The notes under the pieces are model-generated. The model saw only the letters and a program-made list of their open reading frames with translations. It searched no databases and was not told where the DNA came from. Positions 12,030 to 22,938 of a DNA stretch of 64,000 nt are shown here, in pieces. Both the position numbers and the translations under genes were made by a program. Positions within the stretch are counted from its first letter, which is position 1. Every line of letters begins with the position of its first letter. Source of the stretch: Podospora pseudocomata (Eukaryota; Ascomycota; Sordariomycetes; Sordariales; Podosporaceae); contig NW_026946363.1 in NCBI RefSeq assembly GCF_035222375.1, positions 7,502,001-7,566,000 of the forward strand, read 5' to 3'.

Positions 12030-12248
12030 GAGACAATACTTTTCCTTGTTGTCGGCACTGTAAATCTATACAGCATCTGCGTGTAGTTAGATAACCGGCA
12101 CCTACTTTGGATAGAATTCATGTAGAACAACCTTGATACCCATATGTCAGAGGCATACAAAATTCATAATTTGCTACAACCCTGAATGAAGACTATGACA
12201 TGTCTAAGCCCATGACCCTTCCAACGCCAGCTCTAAAACATCCGCATG

Positions 12249-12851
12249 TTAGGCACCGAGTTTTTCCGGGACCTCCTCCAGCTCCTCTGGGGTCTCTAAA
12301 TCCAAGATCTTGGTGACTTCGCTCGTGTTTCGCATGAGCTCCTTGGCACCGGCGTACAGCATCCTCAGCTCGCTGTTGCATGTGGTGGGCATGTAGTAAA
12401 TCATGACGTATGGTACGGATAATCTCCCCGATGGCTAAATATGTATGGTTAGCATATCGGACATATGCTTGATGGAATCACAAGTATGTGGTGTTTGGGA
12501 GGCCCATACAAGAGTTAGAGGATAGCTCAGGAGGATGAAGCGGGGAGAGTGGTCAGGGAGGTCATCGGCGATTTCATCGAGGGATTTGTAGACTGTGCCA
12601 TCTTCATCTTGGCGAATCTCCTTGGTTTGTTTGTCGATGAAGTCTAATGTGCTCGATCAGCAAAATTGCGTGGCACCGTGCGAGATCAGGGAAGATGTAC
12701 ATATCACGGCCTGAGGGTCATTGGAGCGTGAGGTGCTGAGGCGGAATTTGCGCAGATGCTGTTTTGTTGAGTCGGAGAAGGTGTAGAGTGAGGAAGACTG
12801 TGCTCATTTATGATAAGCTACGAACTAACGACATATTTTACACGAAGCCAT
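12249..12851 (-). CDS. GMF1: glia maturation factor (ADF-H domain, Arp2/3 debranching factor)
   Basis: Small actin-depolymerising-factor-homology protein that binds Arp2/3 and removes actin branches (yeast Aim7/Gmf1). The gene has four short exons: 12851-12842, 12802-12701, 12643-12510 and 12434-12249, giving 143 residues, the usual size. The order of recognisable segments is SLYTFSDSTKQHLRKFRL, then NDPQAVIYFID, then LPDHSPRFILLSYPLTLPSG, and PYVMIYYMP...MLYAGAKELM, all typical of GMF. The first coding exon is only 10 nt (ATG plus seven bases), so start and first splice are the least certain part. An in-frame ATG lies directly upstream at 12854. Divergently arranged with the molybdopterin-binding-domain gene. 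Confidence 0.92.
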
Positions 12852-13408
12852 CATGAGGGCATGAGAGATAGGGGCCTGGGTAGGTAATAGAGGAGGGGTA
12901 GGTACCATCTTGCCGGCTTGGTGGAGCGTGTAGTGATGAGAACGAAGCTGGGATCAGCAAGTGACTAATAAAAGACGCTTCCTATGACCAAGGGCGACAG
13001 CAGTGGTGGTGAGAACGCGTGGGGTGCTCAAGGGAGGTTGAGTTGAGCCTCAGTGGAGCTCACATGCATGAGATACCAGTGCCCCGCACTACGGTCCGCA
13101 CTCAGCTGCCTTAAGTAAGCCCCGCTTTATCGGGAATCAGTAAACCGCCAGTGGACGTCACTTGCAGGTTTGTAGCCGACTCCATCTTTCTTAACAGGGC
13201 ATCCCCCCAGAGAGCTTATCCAGTTTTGGAATTGTGAACCTATTCCCGAGGTCATCCGTAATTGAGATTCCGATCCTCTGTGCTGGTCAGACGTTCCAAA
13301 ATCGGAAGCAATCCTCCCTGCTATTGGCCACAGACAATCACCCACTCCGCGCGGTGTACCCTTGCTCGCTTTACCAATTCACAACCTCTTGTCCTTGAAC
13401 TAATCACC
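12852..13408. other. bidirectional promoter, GMF1 / molybdopterin-binding-domain gene
   Basis: 557 bases separate two divergent starts. No gene or specific site is seen. Confidence 0.55.
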
Positions 13409-14727
13409 ATGTTCTCCCGTCTCAATCAAGTTGCAAGGCATCTTTTACGTCCAATGCCAAACTACGGTCATACATCTGCTGCTGCTTCGTCGGTATCGAA
13501 ACGCAGTCTGTCCGACTACCGATATAGCAGTCTCGATGCCTCAGAACGCCAAAAGAAGAATATCGTCACAGGGGCATGTCTGATAATAGGGAACGAAATT
13601 TTGAATGGGAAGGTATTTGAACCAGTCTTTTACTTCTTTGCATCTGTTCAGCACGCAGCGGCCGTCAATAGCTGACATATTCGATATGTGTACAGACCAA
13701 GGAGGTAGGCTTCCCCAAACATGCTCAGGCATATTTTCGAGACTAACCTCCATATTGACAGGCCAACTCACATTACCTTGCAAAATGGTGTTTCTCCCTA
13801 GGCATTGTATGTCGCCCATCTTCTCTACTCGACCCATACTTACACCGTCATCTCAGAGCCTCCAGAGAATAGACATCATTCCTGACGTGGAGGACGATAT
13901 TATTGAGGCGGTGAGACGACTGAGCCATAACTATGATATTGTCGTCACCTCGGGCGGTATTGGCCCGACACACGATGACATAACCTACGAGTCCATCGCC
14001 AAGGCCTTTCACCTGCCCCTCGTGCTTCACGGAGAAGCTTACTCTCTCATGAAGAAAAAGACGGCCGAACACAAGGATCCGGTACGGGCTGCCTTCAACT
14101 TTGACGTTCCGTCCAAAGAGCTTGATGGAAAAAAGAAAATGGTCTTGCTGCCTCATGACTCTAGTCGTCCAGTGGAGGATCAGGCGATTCTCGCCTGCCG
14201 AGACAAGTATTGGGTTCCTGTCTCAGTTGTCAATGGAAATGTATACATCCTGCCAGGCATACCTGAACTCTGTACTCACCGCCCTGTCCTGTTTTCTCGA
14301 CACTCATGTACTAACTAAAAGCACAGTTAAGCACCTTTTGGACGGCCTTACACGGCATATCAAGCCTCGAGTGCAGAGCAATGGCAAAATCCGCGTGACC
14401 ATCAAGACCCTCCAACCGGAGAGCCAAATGGCGGATTACCTGACTGGCCTTGCAAAGAGGATGGCGCCAAAGGATATAGATGTTGGAAGTTACCCCAAGT
14501 TTCAGGTTGAGAATACGGTTGTGCTTGTTGGCGAGTATGTGCAGCTCCCCTGTTGGCGGTTGTGAGAAGAACGGTACTGACAAGACAGCAGGAACCGAGC
14601 CGAGCTTGAGACAGTTATTCCCGAGATATTGGAGAATCTGGAAGGGACTCTGGTGAGCATCGAAATGCCCGAGAACCCCGATGAAGGAGAGACGGAGGTT
14701 AAGGCTCCAGGTGGCGAAGAAAGCTGA
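13409..14727 (+). CDS. molybdopterin-binding (MoCF/CinA-like) domain protein, probably mitochondrial
   Basis: Six exons (13409-13612, 13696-13704, 13762-13806, 13857-14271, 14327-14534, 14589-14727) join in frame to 339 residues. The N-terminus, MFSRLNQVARHLLRP, is basic and Ser/Thr-containing with no acids, like a mitochondrial presequence. The domain starts with GACLIIGNEILNGKT (about residues 55-69) and has the signature TSGGIGPTHDD at about 117-127, as in CinA and the N-terminal half of human FAD synthase. The eukaryotic role is not well defined; FAD turnover is a possibility. The second exon is a 9-nt microexon encoding Thr-Lys-Glu, supported by flanking GT..AG sites and by the resulting TKEANSHYLAK segment. 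No PAPS-reductase-like FAD-synthase half follows. Confidence 0.86.
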
Positions 14728-17700
14728 GAGTCCGATGTAAGTCACTGGTGTATTGGCCTATGGAGTTGGGTGGTTCATGGTACCTGTGGCAGGGCCAAGC
14801 CATGTATTTTCAAGTCTGGCCTCGAATGATTTGTACTCCAATGGAAAGAATCATGGTCTTGCGCCTCAAAGTTTCATTGCTTTCGAAGGGGTATGAGACA
14901 GCAGAAGAGCCTCAGAAGATCCAGGGCAGCTGTACAGTACCAACACTGGGCAACTGCGCGTGGCGTGCATCAAGAGGCAGCCAGGCTCATCGAAAAACGT
15001 GGGGTGACGAGCGGAAAGCGGAAAGGAGAAATGAAAGGGGGGACGCCACTCAACCGAACCCCTTCCACACGCATTCTAGAAAAGTTCCAGAAGAATTTTC
15101 ACAGGCTACATTAGTACAACATGGGACGCTCCAAGCGAAATGTCATTGCGAAGCGATGCGTCTTTGCCCTAGAGCGGGTCGGATCAGTTGTAACTAAGCA
15201 TTCGATATTGGTGGTTGCTTCGATCGGCCAGGAGTCCACCGAGGGCGTTCATGGATGCTTTACGTATCAAGCGGGCTATGAAGACAGAACCATGCGTACG
15301 GAGTAAATGGTTGGCGCCTAGTGATGTTGAGATGAACTGCGGGTTGGCCAACAATTTCGGTGGTGAGGACCCACGCTGTGGACAGAGGAACTAGACACCA
15401 GAATATCAAAGGCTCAACACACCCCTCAACTATCATTTAAAGTCTCTGGACAATCTTTAAATGCTGATTACTTTCTATTCAAAACATTTGAACTATCTTT
15501 GAAGTCTCATTACCTATTCAAACACCCAGAAACTATCTGTAAACGGTTTTATTATTCCCAGGAGCAGTCTCTAACTTTCTTGTCCACGGCGTGGGACCCT
15601 GACGATGTTGAACTTCTTGTCTCCACTGCCCCACCTACCTTATCTCGCTAGCTTGGAGCTTGGACCAGGGATGATTTTGGAGGGGTCAATATTCAAGGTA
15701 GATCCAGGTTCTGTTTGACCCAAGATGACGAGAAGGTATACAAGTATCCTGGCTTTACACTCAAGAGAGTGTCCTACTGCCATCTTTATTTCTTCAGGGC
15801 CACTTGAATCAACTGCCTTTCGCGGGGTAGCTGCTCCGAGTCATTGGAACCGATGGCAGGTCGACCGATGAATGAACAGAACCCGAGAAACCTTCCCGAA
15901 GCGGTTATATAAAAATGTGGGGATTATCACTTGAGACCACGCCCACCCACTTCCCGCCCCGTCCTGGTTCCAACCGGCGATCCATTTGCAGCATCAGAGA
16001 CCCCAAATCTCTTTGATGGTTTTCGAATCTCGCCCAGCAAAGGCAGAGCTGCGGCACAGCGCAACGCAAGGGAATATGATCACTGGTGCCGCCCACTGCA
16101 GGAGGCACAATGCTGAAAGTCAAGCCAAGGTGCCTGCTGCAAGTTGGAGTTGCTTTGGAGGGGATTGGGACACGATGAGACACTGGTTACAATGTTATCC
16201 CAGGTTGTTTTGTGTCTAACAAGCACATCGCCCTAAGTAAACAGGCGATTCCATGAGCATCAAACTTTTCCGTTCGTAGTCGCAGTCAAGTCAGACTTTG
16301 CAAATCCCACCGAAAATCAGTTGCCAGTGAGATTTGTAGTGTACATCGCTGAAAACGGCAGCAATTCCTGACTGACTAGTTCGCGGGGTTGGGCCAGGGC
16401 CTGGGTTAATTTGCCAAATGTAGAAAAGAAGCCGGGGGGGAGGGGGGTTGACGGGCCAAGGAGGACGATTCTCTGTCGGTGTGTGAACTGAGGGCGGGCA
16501 GATGGATGACTGAAGAGAAACATTTTGAACATACCATGTGGTAGGACAATCTTGACCTGACGGCCGGAAGAAACTCGAGCGGGCAAAAACCCAGGTTTTG
16601 CCAGCTTGTGGAACTAACTTCAAACACCACGTTGCGGCACGTTGTTGACCTGCAGCCGCAGGAAGGATGGGAGTCTGCCAAGAGCCTAACGAGACAGGAC
16701 CGCTCACACAGTGCGTGTTGTTGTTGAGATGCACGCCGAAGCTCATCCGCCCTCGGAGATCACGAGGTTGACGGCTCTGGGCAGTCCGATTGAATGCAAG
16801 GGAAGAATACATCTTTACGGGGCTCAGCGACGTCTTCTAGAAACAACGTTGCAACCCACTTCCTGTGGCCACTTGCACGCTGGCATTCTCAACGACCCAG
16901 ATGGAAATGCTGGGTATATTTTCGTTCCAGCTGTAAGACATGAGGCAACAAAGCTCACTGACTCTCGGGCTCTTTTCAGCCCTATATGCCTGGAGCTGGG
17001 GCTTTGGCTAGTACATAGATGTCAGTGACGAGAATGGCCATCCAACCACAGAGGCTTCCCTCCAATACTTGCCGTGTCTACGAGAAAAACTCAACACTAG
17101 CTAATCTCTACTGTACTGCGTCAAATTGTGCAGGGCTAGCCACTGGAAAATCGAGATTTGTGACTCGCGAATCGGAACTGAGAATAACCGGTTATCGACA
17201 TGGTGTGCAACCATTCCTGGCTTTTTCAAACCTTTTGTGGGATGATGGTGAGGGGGAGACATCGTAAGTTGGCTCTTTGATTTCATATTTTGCCGTCAAG
17301 GAAGTTGCTTGCTAGAGGGCCAGGGGCGCTTATTCCTACCGCCGGTGTGGGACCGCAAATGGCGTCAACGTTCTCTACTTGTGTGATGCTAGTCTAAACT
17401 TCAGGGGCATTATTGCAAACAGAGTCCATACTCACGATAGGAGATCTGCAATTGCTGGGAGTATTAGGTCAGACAGCTTTTTTTCATACAATGTGAAGAG
17501 ATCAAGACGAACTATATCATAGCGCTTATCATCACAGTGTGTGCGGGCGATACTGGACGCAACAAGGCATGACCAATTTGAACCGTTCGCCCAAAAGGAC
17601 AAGGCGAGTTAACCGGGGTGGTCTTGGACTGTTCTGACCCTTGCACGGCACCATCGCTCAAGCACTCACTTCGCCAATCAGAAGACGCGAACGCCTCCAG

Positions 17701-18362
17701 CCCACCCTATCAAATCGCCCCCAGGGGAAGGCACACGGACCCTTCCTTTTTCTTGACTTCTCAGAGCGGTCCTTTGGTCCAGGCGCTGTTGCTTTTTCTT
17801 TTGTGCCCGCTCCATTGCCCGCCGTGCCTCTGCCTCTCTTCCTTTTACCTGGTCCCGAAACCTGCTGAGGTTGCTTGTCCTTTATGATCTTGATTCAGCT
17901 GCCCAAAATCTTAAAGATCACTTCAATACGCGTTGAAAAATCTCGTCGTCCGACAAAACAAACCGCCCGGCCACGCGCAGCGCAAAGCAGCTTGAGCCAA
18001 CCGCTAACACCATAGCACCAGCCAGTAGCAACCCCAGGCCCCCATTGCCGATCCCCACTCCAGGGGCGCTCCCATTAATTCGCCGGGCACAACAGCAACT
18101 GTTTTCTCCAGCAGTGCTACATCTTTCAATCCAGTCCACCACCTGGGATCCCCTTTCCAGCGAAAACCGCGAATATCCCACGACGGTCTGCTCGACTCCG
18201 TAGCCCGAGAAAGCAGCGCCCCGTAATTTCGACCCATTCTCTTGAGAGCTTCCGCCCTGGCATCTTTTTGAAAGCTCAATCCCCGACGCCCGTACCGCGT
18301 GATCCAGACCTCCTGTTATCGGTGTCGCTCCATCTTCTCTCCAGCATCCTCAGTCCACAGCA
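14728..18362. other. long gene-free region 5' of RAS1
   Basis: About 3.6 kb with no supportable protein gene. Open frames are short, partly overlapping and without motifs. It holds the 3' end of the preceding gene, a degenerate AT-rich repeat at about 15425-15555 (listed separately) and presumably the RAS1 promoter and leader. A C/T-rich stretch from about 17690 to 18360 looks like a long 5' leader. Confidence 0.5.
15425..15555. repeat. degenerate AT-rich tandem repeat
   Basis: The words AACTATC(A/T)TT, AAGTCTC, ATTAC(TTT)CTATTCAAA recur in the same order in about two and a half diverged copies of roughly 40-60 bases. For example, AACTATCATTTAAAGTCTC is followed about 65 bases later by AACTATCTTTGAAGTCTC. 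Copies are too diverged to call an element, and no open frame or terminal repeat accompanies them. Confidence 0.4.
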
Positions 18363-19244
18363 ATGGCTTCCAAGGTTGGTTCTTTCAATTCTGTTGAGAT
18401 GGCGAGCAGCGCGCTTCAACTGCGATGATCTTGTTTGGGTTGATAAATTGATTGCTGACGTCGCGCTTTTGGTTGCTTAGTTTACTCGAGAGTACAAGCT
18501 CGTTGTGGTCGGCGGCGGCGGTGTCGGCAAGTCCTGCCTCACAATCCAGCTTATCCAATCGCACTTCGTCGATGAATATGATCCAACTATTGAGGGTGCG
18601 CATACTCATTTCATTTTTCCGCATCCAGTTGATGACCGCGACCAGGTCGACTAACTGCGGCGTTGCAGATTCGTATCGCAAGCAGTGCATCGTTGATGAT
18701 GAAGTCGCGCTGCTCGATGTCCTCGATACCGCCGGCCAGGAGGAGTACTCTGCGATGAGAGAGCAGTACATGCGTACCGGCGAAGGGTTCCTGCTCGTGT
18801 ATTCCATCACATCCCGCGAAAGCTTCGAAGAGATAAGAACCTTCCAGCAGCAGATCCTTCGCGTAAAGGACAAGGACATATTTCCCATGGTTGTGGTAGG
18901 AAACAAGGTCGATTTGGCTAGTGAGCGCAAGGTGCCGCAAGAGGGTATGTTTGCAAGATTCATGTGTGGTGTTTGGATACATGTATTGACTTGCTTTCAC
19001 AGAGGGCGAGGCTCTTGCTCGCGAGTTCCGTTGCAAGTTCCTCGAGACTTCAGCAAAGACCAACACAAACGTCGAGCAAGCTTTCTACGAGGTTGTTCGC
19101 GCCATCAGACGGTACAACCGTGAGATGCAAGGAGGCACAGCTTCGGGCAGCGGCCTCTCCCACAACAGTCAAGGCATGGGCAAGATTGATGTCGGTGAGG
19201 ATGACGCTCAGGCGGGCTGCTGCGCCAAGTGCATCCTCATGTAA
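18363..19244 (+). CDS. ras-1: Ras GTPase (Ras1 type)
   Basis: Small membrane GTPase controlling growth polarity and cAMP/MAPK signalling. Four exons (18363-18374, 18481-18595, 18669-18944, 19003-19244) give 214 residues. The P-loop GGGGVGKS is at residues 15-22, the effector loop [14 protein letters not shown] at about 35-48, and DTAGQEE at 62-68 with Gln66 matching human Gln61. NKVD and ETSAK follow for guanine recognition. The C-terminus CCAKCILM has a CAAX box for farnesylation plus upstream cysteines suited to palmitoylation. The [14 protein letters not shown] start and [19 protein letters not shown] segment fit the Ras1 class, not the divergent fungal Ras2. The first exon is only 12 nt. 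All switch residues are wild-type. Confidence 0.97.
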
Positions 19245-20506
19245 ATGGGACGCCGCAGAAGACGGACACACTGCCGGTCTCTGGGGAGACCTTATATAAC
19301 GGCTAATAATGCATCGGGGAATGGAGTTGGTGGGGCTTAAGGCAGATGCCATGGCCTTTCGGGACGGAATCTACACATTGGTGGACGGGTATCCAAGTCA
19401 TAATGACTTTGATGATGCCCATTTTCGGCCATCCAGAGATGACATGCTTGATGTTGCTGATGCTGGAGGGGTGGGCGCAAAATCTCTTTTCGAACCCACA
19501 TTGCGGTCTTCTTGTTGTTTTTGTTTTGGGAGTTATTTGAACTAAACCTGGCGATCCTATTTGGGTTTTTATGCTCTCAGACACTTTTGTAATCCTTTCT
19601 TCTATCTTTCTTACATCTCATTTTTCATGCCAGCGGCGGTCAGTGGTCAAAATGGGTTATCTGTTTACCTTAGCGTGCAGGTAGTTTATGGTGAGAGAAT
19701 GTGATGATGTTGTGTTGTTGCCACCGGATTACGCGCCCTTCAAGGCCCCAAGGCTGCACGTATCCATCGATCAACAGTGATCATTGTCGGCGCGAGGCGA
19801 GTTCGGTTCAGCTCCGGCCCTCCCTGCAACACAGTACTGGGATTCTGATTGGTATTGTTTCCTTCGAGAGACGAAACTAGCTTGGCCTACTTTGAGCCTG
19901 AGTTGCTTCAGTCCTGGCATTACTGGCATGTTGGTCCTCTCGCGATAGCTGGCAAGAAGATGGAGGGGAACTCTGTCTGTTACACCGCATGAGGCCGTGA
20001 TACGGTTCCTAGTGATCCATCTATCCTCGCGTGCGCCTTCTCCTCTCAATAGCTCGCACAAGATTATAGCTAGGAGTCGGATAGAGAACAAGATAAGGCG
20101 GAGGGGATAAGCCCACGCCGCATCTCCCTCTCACGCACAGGTCTAAACTTACCAACCAATAATTGCATGGTACCGAACCACCATCGGCTTCCTTTTGGAG
20201 CTCCTTGGCTAGGGTAACTGCGATGCATATCTGACCGGCATATGCCGAGCTGAGATCTGATATAAGAGCACCCAACACCAACCGTGCCTCTCTGCATTCC
20301 CAAATCCGGTGCCCACATGTGCCCAAGGACCGACCGAGCGTAGCTTTTGCCATCATTTATCACCCACAAAAGTTCTCTCGGAGCTGGCTCATAAATGACA
20401 AGACATTAGCGGTTCTGGGTTAGGGTTATCCTCCCCAAGCAACCCTGAACCCCGTCGTCACCTCGCAAACACCTCTTCATTGCCCGACGTTTTTCTGAGG
20501 GCTACC
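19245..20506. other. intergenic region
   Basis: RAS1 3' region followed by the 5' region of the next gene. No convincing gene; the small frames here lack motifs. Confidence 0.55.
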
Positions 20507-21118
20507 ATGGCCGTCGCAAAGCCAACAAACGCCCGGGTCTCCCAGGCAACCGACATCCTCCTCTCCCCGACCAAACCCACACTCGGACGCTACCGCGCCT
20601 ACATCCATGCACGCAACCGTTTCTTCTCCGCCTTTCACCCCAAAGGCCGGTTCGTGAGGATCCCCACCCCCTCGGACAACCTCCTCTGCGGGCTGTACGC
20701 CATTGTCATTTCGTTTCAGCACCAGCACCCGGGTCTGACACCGGCCCCTACCTTGGAGCACTTGCTGTCTGTCTGTCGGGGTTGCGGTTTTGACAACGAG
20801 GGGAATCTCTCCGGGGATCAGCTCTCGCTTGTTTTTTCTGCCTGGGGGGACAAGACAGTTTTTGATGACGGGGGGGAGCCGAACAGGAGGAGGTGTCAGC
20901 TGGGGTATTTGAGTCGGTACAATGGGCCTGGGTGGGAGGACGAAGCAGAAAGGGGAGAGGATGTTCCAGTCATGATGGGGACTAGGGAGGTGGATACAGA
21001 AGAGGAAAAGGGAGATATTCTGAGGCTCTGGGTTTGGAATGATGGCGGCTGGGCTGGAGGTGGGATGGGGCATTGGGAGGGGATCAGGAGGGTAGGTGAG
21101 GAAGGGGATGATGTGTAG
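20507..21118 (+). CDS. hypothetical protein with a cysteine-protease-like Cys/His layout
   Basis: A single-exon frame of 203 residues; an in-frame ATG 27 bases upstream (20480) would add nine residues, but 20507 has the better context (ACC before ATG). Two segments stand out: SDNLLCGLYAIVISFQHQHP (about residues 57-76), which looks like the N-terminal helix of OTU/papain-like enzymes with a cysteine placed like a nucleophile, and GMGHWEGI near the C-terminus with a histidine followed by an aromatic, like the catalytic His strand of such folds. The middle is acidic and variable. I do not recognise a named family. Both the fold and any proteolytic activity are inference. A non-catalytic role is equally possible. 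Confidence 0.62.
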   Translation: MAVAKPTNARVSQATDILLSPTKPTLGRYRAYIHARNRFFSAFHPKGRFVRIPTPSDNLLCGLYAIVISFQHQHPGLTPAPTLEHLLSVCRGCGFDNEGNLSGDQLSLVFSAWGDKTVFDDGGEPNRRRCQLGYLSRYNGPGWEDEAERGEDVPVMMGTREVDTEEEKGDILRLWVWNDGGWAGGGMGHWEGIRRVGEEGDDV

Positions 21119-21711
21119 GTGTTTGGCATCTCGATGCTCGCAAAGATATTCAGATGGGGATCACAATGAAGTTTTAGGGGATATTTTGCACGTACGGTAT
21201 GGTCTTCTCGTCCACTTCTGATGCGCAACAAGGTAAACAAATTCAACCACTGCAAAGACAGGTTATTTTGGTTTATGCTCTCGACGTCAGCTGGCTGATA
21301 TGGACTGGGTATCAGGGTAACGATTCGGTAAATTCTACCTAGAAGCTCTATCTTGGTTTTATTGATATTCCACCAAAGTCCGCTGAATTGAGTGATAGTT
21401 GCCGCTGTTGCATATCGAATGTTTTTCATTCGCTCATAACTTGGGTTTACTGAACCGTTTAGGTAAATAGAGGAACCGCCCTATCAAGGTCCTTCTTGTG
21501 GTTGCAGAGGTACTTGTGACCCTCCTTGAGCTTGCACTTGGCTTCGAATGTGGTTCAAAACCAAGCCTGGAGACTGGCTCTTTTGTTGGAGTCATCGCTC
21601 CCATAATAGTGGCTGGGCATGCTGCTGGTGGTGGCCAAAGCCTGTTGCGTGATTTCGAGGCTGCTCTTGCTGCCAAACAAGACCTCGTACGCGATCTTGA
21701 AGCTGGTTTTG
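21119..21711. other. convergent 3' region
   Basis: Lies between the stop of the protease-like gene (+) and that of a weak hypothetical gene (-). If the latter uses an alternative splice, part of this stretch (about 21600-21711) would be coding. Otherwise nothing is seen. Confidence 0.4.
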
Positions 21712-22344
21712 TTACAGGGGGGAATTTTGGGGTTGGCTTTGCTCCTGGTGTTGTGTATCTCCCGCATCCTGTCTTACGGGCTGTGGTGTCGGTGCCGTGC
21801 TATTCGTGTCCGTTTCGAACATTGTGAGAATAGTATCAGGGTCTGACAAGTCTGACAACAGTTGCATACAAAACGAGATCCAGTCAGAAGCTTTGTTTGA
21901 ACCTCCACTGTTGTTTTTAAGCAGAGGAATTGCCGCTCTCTCGATGAGCGCTTCAAAGTTCCAGCGATATCGAAGCGTACCTAACCGCTTCCATTGGTCT
22001 TTTGGGCAAATTCTTTTGGTTTTGTTGGCCAGCTCAGCCGAATTTAAAAGTGTCCGCTCTACACCATCATTAGTGAGCTCGTATAGATAGGCTTCGTATG
22101 GCTGTGTCGCCGACGTGCTGCGCTGTTCAGACTGCTGAATCTGAGATGCTGAGGTTAGAGCTGGAGCCGTGGGAGGATTGAATTCATATAACAGAAAGCA
22201 GGGGTGTTGAAATGGTTCTACTAAGGTGATGTAGAAGAGACTCTTGGGTTTGCTGGAGATGTCTAAGAGATCATCTACCTCCTCCTCTCGGGACCCCGTG
22301 AGCCTGAGGACTTCGTCCCCTTTGTTCACCGCGGCACTGCCCAT
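21712..22344 (-). CDS. hypothetical protein, C-terminus uncertain
   Basis: An open frame of 210 residues that reads like a real soluble protein: mixed hydrophobic and charged residues, a segment EVLRLTGSREEEVDDLLDISSKP near the start, a low-complexity S/Q linker around residues 65-85, and a Trp-rich middle with RWNFEALIERAAIPLL. The tail (from about residue 176) is Thr/Pro/Gln-rich. I recognise no family. A GTAAGA donor inside the tail and an AAACCAG acceptor about 80 bases on would swap the last 21 residues for a different Gln/His-rich end. No antisense frame explains the composition better, but with no motif this stays tentative. Confidence 0.45.
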   Translation of the reverse strand: MGSAAVNKGDEVLRLTGSREEEVDDLLDISSKPKSLFYITLVEPFQHPCFLLYEFNPPTAPALTSASQIQQSEQRSTSATQPYEAYLYELTNDGVERTLLNSAELANKTKRICPKDQWKRLGTLRYRWNFEALIERAAIPLLKNNSGGSNKASDWISFCMQLLSDLSDPDTILTMFETDTNSTAPTPQPVRQDAGDTQHQEQSQPQNSPL

Positions 22345-22938
22345 TGATTGCCTCGACTCCCTCGGAGGATGGTTGTGGGTGGAATAGTTGACGGTGGCCT
22401 TGGGAGTTGTTCCGCTGACGCGGAGTCAGGCTGGAGTTTGGGGTGGGCCGTGGGCGTTGTTGAGTGAGTGGAAGTCTTTTTGGCTGGGTTTTGACGTTTC
22501 TTCGCGGTTGTGGGAAATTGAGCTCGGCTCCGTATGAATGGTAAGGTTCAAATGAAAATCTATGAATGCAGTTTTATTGCGTAAAGGCCATGGGGTAATC
22601 AAGTGGGCTGGAGGCTGCTTGAGCTGTAGCCACAAAGGGGCTTCGTGACAAGTTCAGCTGTCATCTTTGGTGGAAGTGAGGCGCGAAGAAGGGTTTGGAA
22701 CCAGATTGCGCCCCCGTCGTCATCCCAAGAATTATCTGGTCAGCGGTCTTTCCATGTTTCCTGTTGGCTCCTCCCATTTCACTCCTTTCCAATCTTCGTT
22801 CCTGCCATGCCCATATGACCTACTTCCAACTCGCCGCGTGTCTGTCGCTGCCTCCCCTTTCCTTCTATCCCCAACCCTGCCTTCCATGACATCAAACACC
22901 TCATCCCAGTATTTTCTCTGCTCATGCTATGCACAAAG
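22345..22938. other. intergenic region
   Basis: Lies between the start of the weak hypothetical gene and the TOK1 stop, both on the minus strand. No gene or clear element seen. Confidence 0.5.

Noticed and set aside
12193-12381. 62-residue minus frame
   Set aside because: It lies in a different frame over the last GMF1 exon, whose correct frame gives the clear GMF C-terminus.
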